Below are positions 38,757-48,961 of a stretch of DNA of 64,000 nucleotides, piece by piece. Position 1 is the stretch's first letter. Each line of letters starts with the position of its first letter. Location: positions 62,001 through 126,000 of the forward strand of contig NZ_STFG01000008.1 of NCBI RefSeq assembly GCF_004833285.1, given 5' to 3'. The notes beneath the pieces are model-generated. The model was not told the DNA's origin, ran no database searches, and was given only the letters and a program-made list of their open reading frames with translations. The position numbers and the translations under genes are program-made. Source of the stretch: Lampropedia puyangensis (GTDB lineage: Bacteria > Pseudomonadota > Gammaproteobacteria > Burkholderiales > Burkholderiaceae_C).

Positions 38757-41700
38757 ATGCTACAAACGTCTTCTATTGCCCCGGGGCTGCTGGCCCTGCA
38801 CAGCAACCGTACAGAAAAGCTAGCGCAAGCCCTAGCGCACTGGACCCAACAACATCCACTGCAAGTGCTGGAGCAAGAGGTGTTTCTCGTACAAAGCAAC
38901 GGCATGGCCGAATGGCTAAAAATGGTGCTGGCACAAGAACTCGGCATCAGTGCGTCCATTCAAGTTGAATTGCCGGGGCGTTTTGCCTGGCGCATGTACC
39001 GCCAGATTCTAGGTGCCGACCAAGTGCCCTTCCAGACCCCGCTGGACAAGCAGGAAATGCTATGGCAACTGATGCGCTTGCTGCCAGAGATTTTCGCCAG
39101 CGACAGCCACACACTTCCTGTATGGCAACCCCTGCTACACATCGTGGGGTCCAGCAACGTGGTCGCGCAACAAAACGGCCAGAGGTCTGAAAGCACCTAC
39201 CAACTGGCTTTGCGTATCGCCGATCTGTTAGACCAATACCAAGTCTACCGTCCCGATTGGCTGCAAGACTGGGCGCAAGGCCACGATGTATTGGCCAGAT
39301 TCAGCCCACACCAACTCAGTCAGCCGAACCAAGGTGAGCACCAGCCCCTGCCTGCAGAGGCCCTCTGGCAACCTACCCTTTGGCGCCTGCTGTTAGCAAG
39401 CCAGAGCCCTGCACAAGCCAGCGCGATTCGCCCCCAATTGCATCTACGCGCCTTACAAGCACTCCAGCAAGGCCAACCTGTCGCGGCACTGCCCAGACGG
39501 GTGTGTTTGTTCGGCATGTCGCATGTCGCGCTGCCCATTCTGGAACTGCTCTCGCACATGGCGCACCACAGCCAAGTGTTACTGGCCATTCCCAACCCTT
39601 GCCAGGAATATTGGAGCGACGCGCTGGATGGCCGAGAGCTGTTTGCCCGCATGCGCAAACAACAACATCGCCAGGCACAACAAGGGCGCAAAAACCACGC
39701 AGAAACCATCGCCAATACCCCTCTGCATTCCATGCACGCCCATGCCAACCCACTGCTGTCCATGTGGGGCAGGCAAGTGCGCGACTTCATTCGCCTGCTG
39801 GAGCACTATGAAGAGCATGTGGCCACACACGCAGAATTGCGCCGCGTAGACTTCTTCGATGTGCAAACGCCACAACCGAACCTGTTGCAACAGGTTCAAC
39901 AACACATTCGCGAACTCACCCCGCTCAGTGAGCCAATCAGCACGCACATTCCCAGCGAAGACCGCAGCATTTGCTTTCAATGTACCCACAGCCCGGTGCG
40001 TGAAGTCGAAGCCCTGCACGACCATCTGCTGGATTTGATGCGCCCTAGCCAAACGACCGAGGCACCTCACGCCAGCCCCCCCGTTACTCCGCGTGAAGTC
40101 GTGGTGATGGTTCCTGACATTCACCAATATGCCCCGCTGATTGAAGCCATTTTTGGCCAATACGGCCCGCAAGACAGTCGCCACATCCCTTTCGACATCG
40201 CCGACTTGGATGCGCAAAGCAGCAGCACCTTGGTACAAGCCATGGATTGGCTGGCCCACTTACCTGAGCAGCGCGCAAGCCTGGCGCAGTTGGCTGATTT
40301 GCTGCGCGTCCCCTCGGTAGCTGCCCGCATAGGGCTCGACGAAGACGGTGTAGCCCAATTGCATGCCTGGATGCAAGGCAGCGGCATCCGCTGGGGCGTT
40401 GATGCCGCGCACCGCGAACAATTGGGCATCCACGCCATGGGCGCACAAAACACTGCCTGGTTCGGTTTGCAGCGCATGCTCTTGGCGTTTGCCAGCGATG
40501 CGCCCTGGAACGAAACCGAACCTTACGAAGAGGTAGGCGGTTTGGCTGCCGCCTATGTCGGCGCACTGGCTTACCTCGTTGGTCAGTTGCAGCATTGGCA
40601 GGACACACTGAGCCAACCCGCCACCCCCATCGAATGGGCAGCACGCTGGCGCGCCATGTTGGCAGCATTCTTCAAACCCGTGGATGACGCAGACCAAGCT
40701 GCCTTGAAATTGCTCGACGCTGCACTGCAACACTGGCTGGATGCGACCGAACAAGCCAACTATGCTGCCACTGTGCCCTTGTCCGTTGCTCGCCATGCAT
40801 GGCTCAGCAACCTGCAGGCCCCACAAAGTCAGCAACGCTTTCATGCGGGTGGAGTGACGTTCTGCACTTTATTGCCGATGCGTGCCATTCCATTTCGAAT
40901 CGTGTGCTTGCTGGGAATGAATGAGGGCGTTTACCCACGCCGCGCCACCCCGAACGAAATGGATTTGATGCGCCTGCCCGGCCTTTTGCGCGCTGGTGAT
41001 CGTAGCCGCGCCCAAGATGATCGACAACTCATGCTGGAAGCCCTGCTCTCGGCCCGCGAGCAACTGCTCATCAGTTGGGTTGGCCGCAGCGTACGCGATA
41101 ACACCGAACGACCACCCTCTCTTTTGGTGGCTCAGTTGCGCGACTATCTCAGCCAACGCTGGAACCCTGCGTTGGTGGAGGAGCGCACCACAGAACACCC
41201 GTTGCAGCCCTTCAATATTCGCTACTTCACAGAACCAACAGCAACCTCACCATTGCATACTTGGGCAGAAGAATGGCGCCCCAAACCTGCAGGCAGCACG
41301 CTCGCAGCTACACAAGACAATCCACCCACCACTGCAAGGCAAACCGACGACACCCCACGCATCTGGACCGTAAGCGAATTAGCAGAAGTGTGGCGCAATC
41401 CGGTTCAAAAATGGTTTACAACGCGGCTGCAAACCCGCTTTAACCCATTGCCAGAAATGCTCGACGACCGAGAGCCATTGGTGATAGATGGCTTACAGCG
41501 TTGGCAAATCTTTGAAGGCTTGACTGACACACTGGCCCCCCACATGCAGCCAGAGGCATCTGCGGAGCATCTGCACAACATCACCAGCAGCTACTTCAAA
41601 CGCCTGCAACGCAGTGGCAACTTGCCACTAGGCGGGCTGGCGCAACAATGGCAAACCCAATGGCAAGAGGAATGCGCCTTCCTTCTGAAAGAATGGCAAA

Positions 41701-42440
41701 GTACCCTCCAAGCGTGGCCTCAGTTGTTAGCGCAGCGCACGCCCCTGCAATGGCCGCATACCAGCGCCCCATTGGTAGAAGACTGGGCATCACCTATGCG
41801 CTACATGCCCTCAGCAGATAGGGTCACCCAAGTGATCGCTTCAGGCATTTACTTCAACGTACACCCGCACAACATTCTGCAAAAGGCACGTGGTCCCCTG
41901 AAAGTGCGCAGCTTACTGGTGCCGTGGTTACAAGCCGTCTTGCTGTCCGCACATGATGTAGGCAACGCCAGCAGCCACCACAGCGCCCCAGCGCATGCGC
42001 ATCTGCAACCAACACGCATCGTGGCCTTAGATGCGGTTGTAGACATCGTGCCACTGCCGCCCGCACTGGCGCAGCAATGGCTGACAGACATTGTTGCGCT
42101 AGCCAATCAGGCCATCACACAACCATTGCCATTTGATTTCACTACTGCGCTAAGTTGGTGGAATACGATGGCTTCATCCACAGAAGCAAACGGGCAGACC
42201 GTGCTGGCTGATGATGAGGAGACCTCCTTCAAAGCCTTGCAAGCCGCCCGCCAAACATACGACGGCGGGCACTTTGCAGGCCAGGCCCAGCGTAATCCTT
42301 ATATGTCTCGCTTATGGCCCGCATTTGACGAAGTTCTTGCCAGCGGCCAATTTGAAGCCTTGGCCACACACATGCTCACGCCCTTGCATGAATGGATCGC
42401 CAACTACCTCGAAGTGCGTTACCCAGATGCCCAAGAGTAA
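38757..42440 (+). CDS. recC: Exodeoxyribonuclease V gamma subunit (RecC)
   Basis: The 1227-residue product has the N-terminal RecC helicase-like fold (LHSNRTEKLAQAL, LVQSNGMAEWLKMVLAQELG), the central CLFGMSHVALPILELL and EVVVMVPDIHQYAPLIEAIF segments, and the nuclease-like C-terminal half with AIPFRIVCLLGMNEGVYPR and WTVSELAEVWRNPVQKWF. These mark RecC, the subunit that recognises Chi and splits the strands in RecBCD. The start at 38757 suits the conserved N-terminus. recB and recD, which normally adjoin recC, are not in the next 1 kb or anywhere in the window. Confidence 0.92.
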   Translation: MLQTSSIAPGLLALHSNRTEKLAQALAHWTQQHPLQVLEQEVFLVQSNGMAEWLKMVLAQELGISASIQVELPGRFAWRMYRQILGADQVPFQTPLDKQEMLWQLMRLLPEIFASDSHTLPVWQPLLHIVGSSNVVAQQNGQRSESTYQLALRIADLLDQYQVYRPDWLQDWAQGHDVLARFSPHQLSQPNQGEHQPLPAEALWQPTLWRLLLASQSPAQASAIRPQLHLRALQALQQGQPVAALPRRVCLFGMSHVALPILELLSHMAHHSQVLLAIPNPCQEYWSDALDGRELFARMRKQQHRQAQQGRKNHAETIANTPLHSMHAHANPLLSMWGRQVRDFIRLLEHYEEHVATHAELRRVDFFDVQTPQPNLLQQVQQHIRELTPLSEPISTHIPSEDRSICFQCTHSPVREVEALHDHLLDLMRPSQTTEAPHASPPVTPREVVVMVPDIHQYAPLIEAIFGQYGPQDSRHIPFDIADLDAQSSSTLVQAMDWLAHLPEQRASLAQLADLLRVPSVAARIGLDEDGVAQLHAWMQGSGIRWGVDAAHREQLGIHAMGAQNTAWFGLQRMLLAFASDAPWNETEPYEEVGGLAAAYVGALAYLVGQLQHWQDTLSQPATPIEWAARWRAMLAAFFKPVDDADQAALKLLDAALQHWLDATEQANYAATVPLSVARHAWLSNLQAPQSQQRFHAGGVTFCTLLPMRAIPFRIVCLLGMNEGVYPRRATPNEMDLMRLPGLLRAGDRSRAQDDRQLMLEALLSAREQLLISWVGRSVRDNTERPPSLLVAQLRDYLSQRWNPALVEERTTEHPLQPFNIRYFTEPTATSPLHTWAEEWRPKPAGSTLAATQDNPPTTARQTDDTPRIWTVSELAEVWRNPVQKWFTTRLQTRFNPLPEMLDDREPLVIDGLQRWQIFEGLTDTLAPHMQPEASAEHLHNITSSYFKRLQRSGNLPLGGLAQQWQTQWQEECAFLLKEWQSTLQAWPQLLAQRTPLQWPHTSAPLVEDWASPMRYMPSADRVTQVIASGIYFNVHPHNILQKARGPLKVRSLLVPWLQAVLLSAHDVGNASSHHSAPAHAHLQPTRIVALDAVVDIVPLPPALAQQWLTDIVALANQAITQPLPFDFTTALSWWNTMASSTEANGQTVLADDEETSFKALQAARQTYDGGHFAGQAQRNPYMSRLWPAFDEVLASGQFEALATHMLTPLHEWIANYLEVRYPDAQE

Positions 42441-42596
42441 CGCAGCCGGCTCACCACAACAACCAATGGTCAACCCCATGCGCAGCTTTACGTTATAGAC
42501 GCAAGGGACGCAGGCAGCTTCATATGCGCTGCGCATGGAGCCGCTACAATTTCCTGTCACTGGGACTACTTCCATTCCCCGAAAGGACACCACACC

Positions 42597-42875
42597 ATGA
42601 CCACCTCCACCATGCAGAAAATCCGCATCGCTGCGTTGGCCTCGGCGGTAGCCATCGCGGGCAGCGCCTTTGCCGAAACCATGAAAGGCCGTGTCGATGC
42701 CGTCAACAGCGCCGCCAACACTGTGCAGCTCAATGGCATCACGTTCCAAGCTACCGGTAGCACCACCTTCAATGGCATTGCTGGCTTGGATACACTCAAG
42801 CAAGGCGACCGCATCACCATTGAATTCAACCGCGATGGCACACGTTACCTCGTCACCGCCATCAGCGCCAATTGA
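42597..42875 (+). CDS. Small exported beta-rich protein, tandem copy 1
   Basis: 92 residues: a signal peptide ending in SAFA-E (about residue 25) and a mature domain with MKGRVDAVNSAANTVQLNGI, then TLKQGDRITIEFNRDG. The pattern of short strands with a GD turn recalls DUF5666 or DUF1344 OB-like exported proteins, but I cannot place it firmly. It shares the order SAFAETMKGRVD and ITFQATGSTTFN with the next gene, its paralog. It lies 156 bases after recC. Confidence 0.75.
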   Translation: MTTSTMQKIRIAALASAVAIAGSAFAETMKGRVDAVNSAANTVQLNGITFQATGSTTFNGIAGLDTLKQGDRITIEFNRDGTRYLVTAISAN

Positions 42876-42922
42876 ACCGATTTGTACTGCTTGTGCACGA
42901 CGCACCAGAGAAAGACAGCACC

Positions 42923-43216
42923 ATGACCAAACTCCTCTCCAAAATGCAACTGGCCGCTTTGGCCAGCGTCGCCTTGACAGCATGCGCCACTCCCAGCGTC
43001 TTTGCCGAAACCCTTAAGGGCAAAGTGGACGTAGCCAACCAAAGCAACAAAACTTTGGTGGTGGCAGGCATCACCTTCCAAACTACGGCTGAGACCACTT
43101 ACAACGAAGCACTTGCTTCATTTGCAAACTTAAAACAAGGCCAAAAGGTCAGCGTGGAATTTGACCGCTCAGGCACCAACGTGTACACAGCCAAAGCGAT
43201 CACGCTGGAAAAATAA
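42923..43216 (+). CDS. Small exported beta-rich protein, tandem copy 2
   Basis: 97 residues, clearly paralogous to the preceding gene: signal peptide ending PSVFA-E, then LKGKVDVANQSNKTLVVAGI, ITFQTTAETTYN, LKQGQKVSVEFDRSG and a KAITLEK end. About half of the mature positions agree. An AC in the signal (LTACATPS) is not a standard lipobox. The pair is 47 bases apart and would be co-transcribed. A strong bidirectional terminator follows, shared with alaS. Confidence 0.75.
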   Translation: MTKLLSKMQLAALASVALTACATPSVFAETLKGKVDVANQSNKTLVVAGITFQTTAETTYNEALASFANLKQGQKVSVEFDRSGTNVYTAKAITLEK

Positions 43217-43274
43217 AACACGTTTGTAAAATGTTTGCTGCCTGCACAGTGTGCAGATGAACGAAGGTACACAC

Positions 43275-43308
43275 AAAAAAAACGGCCACATCACGAGGCC
43301 GTTTTTTT
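43275..43308. terminator. Bidirectional terminator between the small exported protein gene and alaS
   Basis: Eight A, ACGGCC, a nine-base loop, GGCCGT and a T run. It lies between convergent genes and has T tracts on both strands. Confidence 0.9.
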
Positions 43309-43331
43309 AGTTCATAGGTATGGCAAAACGA

Positions 43332-45956
43332 TCAAGCGCGCTCTGCTACCCAGGCCTGCACCGATTCCAGCGCCTGCGGCAAAGCGGCCGCATCGGTGCC
43401 GCCAGCCATCGCCATATCAGGCTTGCCGCCGCCTTTGCCGCCCACTTGCTGCGCCACAAAATTGACCAACTCACCGGCTTTGACTTTACCAATCAGGTCT
43501 TTGGTCACGCCTGCGGCCAATTGCACTTTGTCGCCGTCCACCGCAGCCAACACAATAGCGGCATGGCCTAGCTTGTCTTTGAGCTTGTCCATCGCATCAC
43601 GCAGGGTTTTCGCATCAGCCCCTTCTAACTTTGCAGCCAGCACTTTGATGCCCTTCACGTCTGCAGCTTGACTGAGCAGTTCATCGCCTTGGCTAGAGGC
43701 CAGTTTGCCTTTCAGTGCGGCGATTTCTTTTTCCAGCGCTTTGGCATGTTCCAGCTGCGCTTCCAAGCGAGCTTGCAGCTCAGCCACAGGGGCTTTCAAC
43801 GTGCGTGCGGCTTGGTTCACGGTAGCTTCGAGCTGCTGCACATAGTCCAGCGCTTTCTGGCCCGTAATCGCCTCCACCCGGCGCACGCCTGCAGCGACAC
43901 CACTTTCCGCGACCAATTTAAAGAAACCAATCTCGCCTGCGCGTTTAACGTGTGTACCGCCGCAAAGCTCACGGCTGTTGCCAATATCGACCACACGCAC
44001 CGTTTCACCGTACTTCTCGCCAAACAACATCATGGCGCCGGTTTCTTTGGCAGCTTCAATGTCCATCACGCGGATTTCGGTGGCGCCATCGGCAAGAATT
44101 TCTGCGTTCACCAGTTGCTCAATCTGGCGCACTTGCTCGTCGGTCACTGGTGCGTTTTGCACAAAGTCAAAACGGGTCTTGTCTTCATCAACCAGCGAAC
44201 CTTTTTGCTGCACGTGCTCACCCAAAGTTTCCTTCAAGGCCTTGTGCATCAAGTGGGTCACGCTGTGGTTGCGTGTGGTGGCTGCGCGCAAGGCTTCATC
44301 CACTTCAGCCACGACGTTATCGCCCACCTTCAGGCTGCCAGCTTCGAGCACGCCATGTTGGCCAAACACATCGGCTTTGATTTTTTGTGTATCTTCCACA
44401 CGGAACAAAGCGCCATTGGCACGCACATAACCACGGTCGCCAACCTGGCCGCCAGACTCTGCATAGAACGGGGTGATATCAATCACCACCACGCCGCTCT
44501 GGCCTTCTTTGAGCTCATTCACAGCAACGCCATTGGCATACAGGGCCAACACTTTGGCGCTTTCTTGCAGGCTGTCGTAGCCGGTAAAGGTTGTGCTGGT
44601 ACCTGTGTATTCCAGCGCCTTTTCCATCTTGAATTTACCGGCTGCGCGGGCTTGTTCTTTCTGATGGTTCATGGCGGCATCGAAACCGGCCACATCCACC
44701 GTCACATCACGCTCACGTGCCACGTCTTGCGTCAAATCCAGTGGGAAGCCGTAGGTATCGTGCAATTTGAAGGCCACATCGCCTGCCAAAGTGGTTTTGC
44801 CACCCGCAAGCGCGTTATCCAAAATGTCCATGCCATTGGCCAAGGTTTCGAAGAAACGCTCTTCCTCTTGGCGCAGCGTATTGGCAATATGTTCTTGCTG
44901 CTCTTTCAGCTTGGGGTAAGCATCGCCCATTTGCGCAACCAAATCCGGCACCAGCTTGTAGAAAAACGGTGTTTTCTGGCCGAGCTTGTAGCCGTGGCGA
45001 ATCGCGCGGCGCACGATGCGGCGCTCCACATACCCGCGGCCTTCGTTCGATGGAATCACGCCATCGGTAATCAGGAACGAGGTCGCGCGAATATGGTCGG
45101 CAATCACCTTGAGCGATGGGTTGCTCAAATCAGCGGTGTTGGTTTCGCGACCTGCGGCTTTGATCAACGCCTCGAACAGGTCGATCTCGTAGTTGCTGTG
45201 CACGTGTTGCAAGATGGCGGCCAAGCGCTCCAAGCCCATGCCCGTATCCACACAAGGGGCCGGCAGTGGCACCACAGAACCGTCTTCCTTCATGTCGAAC
45301 TGCATGAACACGTGGTTCCAGATTTCAATGAAGCGATCACCATCTTCGTCAGGGCTGCCAGGAGGGCCACCAGGAATGTGCGCTCCATGGTCGTAGAAGA
45401 TTTCTGAGCACGGACCACATGGACCTGTATCGGCCATCATCCAGAAGTTGTCGCTCTTGTACTTGCCGCCTTTGTTGTCACCAATACGGATGATGCGCTC
45501 AGGCGGCAGACCGATGACCTTATTCCAGATGTCGTAGGCTTCATCGTCCTCATGGTAGACGGTGGCCAGCAGCTTTTCGGCAGGCAGGCCATACACCTTG
45601 GTAAGCAGTTCCCACCCCCACTGAATGGATTCTTTCTTGAAGTAATCGCCAAACGACCAGTTGCCCAGCATTTCAAAAAACGTGTGGTGGCGTGCGGTGT
45701 AGCCTACGTTTTCCAAATCATTGTGTTTGCCACCTGCGCGCAAGCACGCTTGTACAGAAGTGGCGCGGTTGTATGGGCGCTTGTCGGTGCCAAGGAATAC
45801 ATCCTTAAATTGCACCATGCCGGAGTTGGTGAACATCAGCGTCGGGTCATTGCCCGGCACCAGTGAACTGGAAGGCACAATGGCGTGGCCGCGCTCGGCG
45901 AAAAAGTCCAGAAAGGACTGGCGAATTTCTGCAACGGTAAAGCGTGGTGTGGTCAT
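43332..45956 (-). CDS. alaS: Alanyl-tRNA synthetase
   Basis: The 874-residue class II synthetase begins with the catalytic core ([21 protein letters not shown], then LDAGDY-type [20 protein letters not shown]). The editing domain has [17 protein letters not shown] and [18 protein letters not shown], which hold the zinc-site His and Cys residues. The C-terminal oligomerisation/DHHA1 part ends [15 protein letters not shown]. It charges tRNA-Ala and clears mischarged Ser and Gly. The complementary strand has long open frames because of codon bias; those are shadows. It is divergent from the tRNA-Gly gene. Confidence 0.97.
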   Translation of the reverse strand: MTTPRFTVAEIRQSFLDFFAERGHAIVPSSSLVPGNDPTLMFTNSGMVQFKDVFLGTDKRPYNRATSVQACLRAGGKHNDLENVGYTARHHTFFEMLGNWSFGDYFKKESIQWGWELLTKVYGLPAEKLLATVYHEDDEAYDIWNKVIGLPPERIIRIGDNKGGKYKSDNFWMMADTGPCGPCSEIFYDHGAHIPGGPPGSPDEDGDRFIEIWNHVFMQFDMKEDGSVVPLPAPCVDTGMGLERLAAILQHVHSNYEIDLFEALIKAAGRETNTADLSNPSLKVIADHIRATSFLITDGVIPSNEGRGYVERRIVRRAIRHGYKLGQKTPFFYKLVPDLVAQMGDAYPKLKEQQEHIANTLRQEEERFFETLANGMDILDNALAGGKTTLAGDVAFKLHDTYGFPLDLTQDVARERDVTVDVAGFDAAMNHQKEQARAAGKFKMEKALEYTGTSTTFTGYDSLQESAKVLALYANGVAVNELKEGQSGVVVIDITPFYAESGGQVGDRGYVRANGALFRVEDTQKIKADVFGQHGVLEAGSLKVGDNVVAEVDEALRAATTRNHSVTHLMHKALKETLGEHVQQKGSLVDEDKTRFDFVQNAPVTDEQVRQIEQLVNAEILADGATEIRVMDIEAAKETGAMMLFGEKYGETVRVVDIGNSRELCGGTHVKRAGEIGFFKLVAESGVAAGVRRVEAITGQKALDYVQQLEATVNQAARTLKAPVAELQARLEAQLEHAKALEKEIAALKGKLASSQGDELLSQAADVKGIKVLAAKLEGADAKTLRDAMDKLKDKLGHAAIVLAAVDGDKVQLAAGVTKDLIGKVKAGELVNFVAQQVGGKGGGKPDMAMAGGTDAAALPQALESVQAWVAERA

Positions 45957-46127
45957 AACAAAATCAGTTCTGCTCTCATCTCAACCGCGAGATGGTGCGC
46001 GCCAAAGCACTCAGCAGCCCATAAAGACCGCCCATTTGCCCAAGGCGAAACCGCTGATTATAGATTTTTGCTACCAACGGATCTATCGATCGCCTGCAAT
46101 ATGCCCACCGAAATGCCACAACACGCA

Positions 46128-46133
46128 TATAAT
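46128..46133 (+). promoter_or_regulatory. Possible -10 hexamer of the tRNA-Gly gene
   Basis: A perfect TATAAT lies 54 bases before the tRNA-Gly 5' end. No good -35 hexamer is visible upstream at the usual distance, so this is tentative. Confidence 0.4.
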
Positions 46134-46187
46134 TGCGCCCACCTGTTGCGTAGCGCCCTGCTACAACTGAGTAACAGCGCACCTTAT

Positions 46188-46261
46188 GCGGGTGTAGTTC
46201 AATGGTAGAACGCTAGCTTCCCAAGCTCGATACGCGAGTTCGATTCTCGTCACCCGCTCCA
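46188..46261 (+). tRNA. glyU: tRNA-Gly (anticodon CCC)
   Basis: The 74-base sequence has acceptor arms GCGGGTG and CACCCGC, D arm GTTC-AATGGTA-GAAC, anticodon loop TTCCCAA (anticodon CCC at the loop centre), T arm with TTCGATT and an encoded CCA end. It closely follows E. coli tRNA-Gly(CCC). The anticodon stem CTAGC/GCTCG has one T-C mismatch. The species reads GGG codons. Its 3' end adjoins a stretch of 340 bases without a clear gene. Confidence 0.95.
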
Positions 46262-46599
46262 ACAATACAAAAACGCATCAACGTCCATGCCTGCGCTTTA
46301 TCTGCAAGGCGGTGGTCCTGTTACTGTCCCGCTTCGCTAGGGCCTGCCTATTGCTAAGCAGCCGTACGCTAGCTCGATCTTGCTGCTGGGCTTGAGGGAT
46401 TAATGCGTTGAAGATATCCCATCAATCGCTCAAGACTCAAAAAAGGCAACGCCGCAATACGTTTTTTTGGGACCGTTTCCTTCGGGTTGGAGCCCAAAAA
46501 GTAAAGCAGAATCATCCGCACGGCCCAACCAACATCGCACAGCATGCTAGTTTTATATTGAACCAAAGCGCTGCCGTACGCAGCAATAGCATTTCAAAC
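46262..46599. other. Gene-poor stretch downstream of tRNA-Gly
   Basis: 338 bases with no supported gene. On the minus strand 46369-46566 codes for 65 residues (SNPKETVPKKRIAALPFLSL near the middle) that I do not recognise. It could be a decayed reading frame. I find no second copy of the tRNA 3' end, no integrase and no transposase. A 46-base ACTGTCCCGCTTCGCTAGGG-like GC region has no clear fold. Confidence 0.4.
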
Positions 46600-46635
46600 G
46601 CAACAAGGGCCTCCATATGGGGAGGCCCTTGTTGC
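46600..46635 (-). terminator. Long perfect hairpin downstream of tkt
   Basis: GCAACAAGGGCCTCC (46600-46614) pairs perfectly with GGAGGCCCTTGTTGC (46621-46635) across six bases. It is 19 bases beyond the tkt stop codon. There is no T tract on the tkt side (GTTTG follows), so the stem alone, or with Rho, would end the transcript. Confidence 0.7.
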
Positions 46636-46654
46636 ATTTGACGCCGCAGACTGA

Positions 46655-48691
46655 TTAACGGCGTTTCTGCAAGGCTACTTGCACAGTGTTGGCGATGTTC
46701 TCTGCCGTAAAGCCAAAGTATTTGAACAAATCACCAGCGGGAGCAGACTCGCCATAACGGTCAATACCAACCACGGCAGAGCAACCATATTTCCACCAGA
46801 AATCGGTCACGCCTGCTTCCACTGCCACACGAGGCAGATTCTCTGGCAGGACCTTGCTCTTGTACTTGGTGTCTTGCCGATCAAATGCATTGGTGCTTGG
46901 CACGGAAACCACACGTACGGCGATCTTGCGTTCAGCCAGCAGCTTTTGCGCCTCAATGGCCAGTGCCACTTCTGTACCGGTGGCCAAAATGACTGCTTGG
47001 GCAGCTTGTTTGAAACCGATATCAGCGGGCTCAGACAAGACATAGGCACCACGTTTGATGTCTTCAATGTCTTTCTTGGCTGCGTAAGGAACCGCTTGAC
47101 GCGAGAGCAGCAAGGCCGTTGGACGGTCTTTTTGCAGCAGCGCTTCTGCCCATGCAATCGCGGTTTCAGCAGTATCAGCAGGACGCCACACATCCAGGTT
47201 AGGAATCAGACGCAAGCTGGCTGCGTGTTCGATAGATTGGTGCGTTGGGCCGTCTTCGCCCAAACCAATGGAGTCGTGCGTGAATACATGCACCACGCGG
47301 CGCTTCATCAATGCCGCCATGCGAATGGCGTTGCGGCTGTAATCACTGAATGTGAGGAACGTGCCGCCATAAGGAATGTAGCCACCGTGCAGGGCAATGC
47401 CGTTCATCACTGCGGCCATGCCAAATTCACGCACGCCATAGTTGATATGGCGCCCCACCTGGCCAGCTTCCGTTTTGACCACTTGGCCTTTATCGTCCAC
47501 ACGCAAAGCGGGCGTGCTTGAGGTGTTGGTCAGGTTAGAGCCTGTCAAGTCGGCAGAGCCACCCAGCAATTCAGGCAAGGCTTTGGTAAACGCTTCCAAG
47601 GCAATCTGACTGGCTTTACGTGTGGCTACTTTTTCTGCTTTGGTGTGCGCATCCACCACTGCATCTACCACCACCTGATGGAAATTGGCAGGCAACTGGC
47701 CAGCCATGCGACGCGTGAACTCTGCAGCCAACTCAGGGTAAGCTTTGGCATAGGCATCGAATGTTTTTTGCCATGTACTTTCAACTTTTGCACCAGCGGC
47801 TTTGGCATCCCAATCTTGGTAGATAGCTTGGGGAATTTCAAACGGTGCATGGGCCCAATCGATGGTTTGGCGCACCAATGCAATTTCGTCAGCGCCCAAT
47901 GGCTCGCCATGGGCCTTGGAGGTGTCCTGACGGTTCGGGCTGCCTTTACCAATGTGGGTTTTGCAAATGATCAGTGTTGGCTTGTCTGCGCTGGTCTTGG
48001 CTTGGGCAATCGCTGCATCAACGGCCTCCACATCGTGGCCATCAACTGGGCCAATCACGTTCCACTGGTAAGCTTTGAAGCGCTCGGCAGTGTTGTCCAC
48101 AAACCAAGGGGTGATTTGGCCATCAATCGAAATGCCGTTGTCGTCATACAGCGCTATCAGTTTATTCAACTTCCAAGCGCCAGCCAATGCAGCCGCTTCG
48201 TGGCTGATACCTTCCATCAAACACCCATCACCCAAGAACACATAGGTGTGGTGGTCCACGATACTGTGGTTTTTACGGTTGAACTCAGCGGCCAACAGTT
48301 TTTCAGCCAAAGCAAAGCCCACGGCATTGGTCACGCCTTGCCCCAAAGGGCCAGTGGTGGTTTCCACGCCCGGGGTCAAATCCACTTCAGGGTGCCCCGC
48401 CGTTTTGCTGTGCAGCTTGCGAAAGTTCTTTAACTCGTCAATCGACAGGTCATACCCAGTCAAATGCAGCAATGCATAGTTGAGCATGGACGCATGGCCG
48501 TTGGAGAGAATGAAGCGGTCACGATCTGGCCACAACGCATTGGCTGGGTTGTGGCGCAAATGGCGTCCCCACAAGGCCACGGCCATTTCAGCCATGCCCA
48601 TAGGGGCACCAGGATGGCCTGAATTGGCTTGTTGAACGGCATCCATGGCCAGTGCACGAATTGCGTTGGCCATTGCGGTGGTATTCGCCAT
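46655..48691 (-). CDS. tkt: Transketolase
   Basis: The 678-residue enzyme needs thiamine diphosphate and moves two-carbon units in the pentose phosphate pathway. Visible motifs are MGMAEMAVALWGRHLRHNPA, the ThDP/Mg motif GDGCLMEGISHEAA, the Glu-containing YGVREFGMAAVMNGIALHGG and the late VFTHDSIGLGEDGPTHQSIEH. Substrate phosphate residues are in HIGKGSPN and the RPAD pair. Start MANTTAMANAIRALAMDAV fits the family. gapA and other Calvin or glycolytic genes that often follow tkt are absent. The gene is followed by a strong hairpin. Confidence 0.96.
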   Translation of the reverse strand: MANTTAMANAIRALAMDAVQQANSGHPGAPMGMAEMAVALWGRHLRHNPANALWPDRDRFILSNGHASMLNYALLHLTGYDLSIDELKNFRKLHSKTAGHPEVDLTPGVETTTGPLGQGVTNAVGFALAEKLLAAEFNRKNHSIVDHHTYVFLGDGCLMEGISHEAAALAGAWKLNKLIALYDDNGISIDGQITPWFVDNTAERFKAYQWNVIGPVDGHDVEAVDAAIAQAKTSADKPTLIICKTHIGKGSPNRQDTSKAHGEPLGADEIALVRQTIDWAHAPFEIPQAIYQDWDAKAAGAKVESTWQKTFDAYAKAYPELAAEFTRRMAGQLPANFHQVVVDAVVDAHTKAEKVATRKASQIALEAFTKALPELLGGSADLTGSNLTNTSSTPALRVDDKGQVVKTEAGQVGRHINYGVREFGMAAVMNGIALHGGYIPYGGTFLTFSDYSRNAIRMAALMKRRVVHVFTHDSIGLGEDGPTHQSIEHAASLRLIPNLDVWRPADTAETAIAWAEALLQKDRPTALLLSRQAVPYAAKKDIEDIKRGAYVLSEPADIGFKQAAQAVILATGTEVALAIEAQKLLAERKIAVRVVSVPSTNAFDRQDTKYKSKVLPENLPRVAVEAGVTDFWWKYGCSAVVGIDRYGESAPAGDLFKYFGFTAENIANTVQVALQKRR

Positions 48692-48961
48692 GAGGGATCA
48701 CTCCAGCAGAGAAAAAGAAAGTTGAAATAGAAAAAATACCAGCTTGCCGACCACGCAAGAAACAACCTGCACACGGGGCCACGCAAGAAAACGCGGTATT
48801 TTACGCGCTCGCCCGCACAAGGCTTATCTGAAGCCACAATGCATTGACATGCAGCCCCGCGCAAATACGCTACGCTACGCCTGTGCACTGGGTCAAAAAC
48901 GCATTCCTTACCGGTCTGCGCAACCCAAGCACCTGCACTCTATAACTACCTCACGACCTCC

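Noticed and set aside
43668-45407. 579-codon open frame on the plus strand opposite alaS
   Set aside because: It mirrors alaS codon by codon, has no recognisable domain and lacks a ribosome site. It is a shadow of a strongly coding gene.
46369-46566. 65-codon minus-strand frame near tRNA-Gly, considered as an integrase or transposase remnant
   Set aside because: I could not match it to any recombinase motif, so it is described only as part of the gene-poor stretch.
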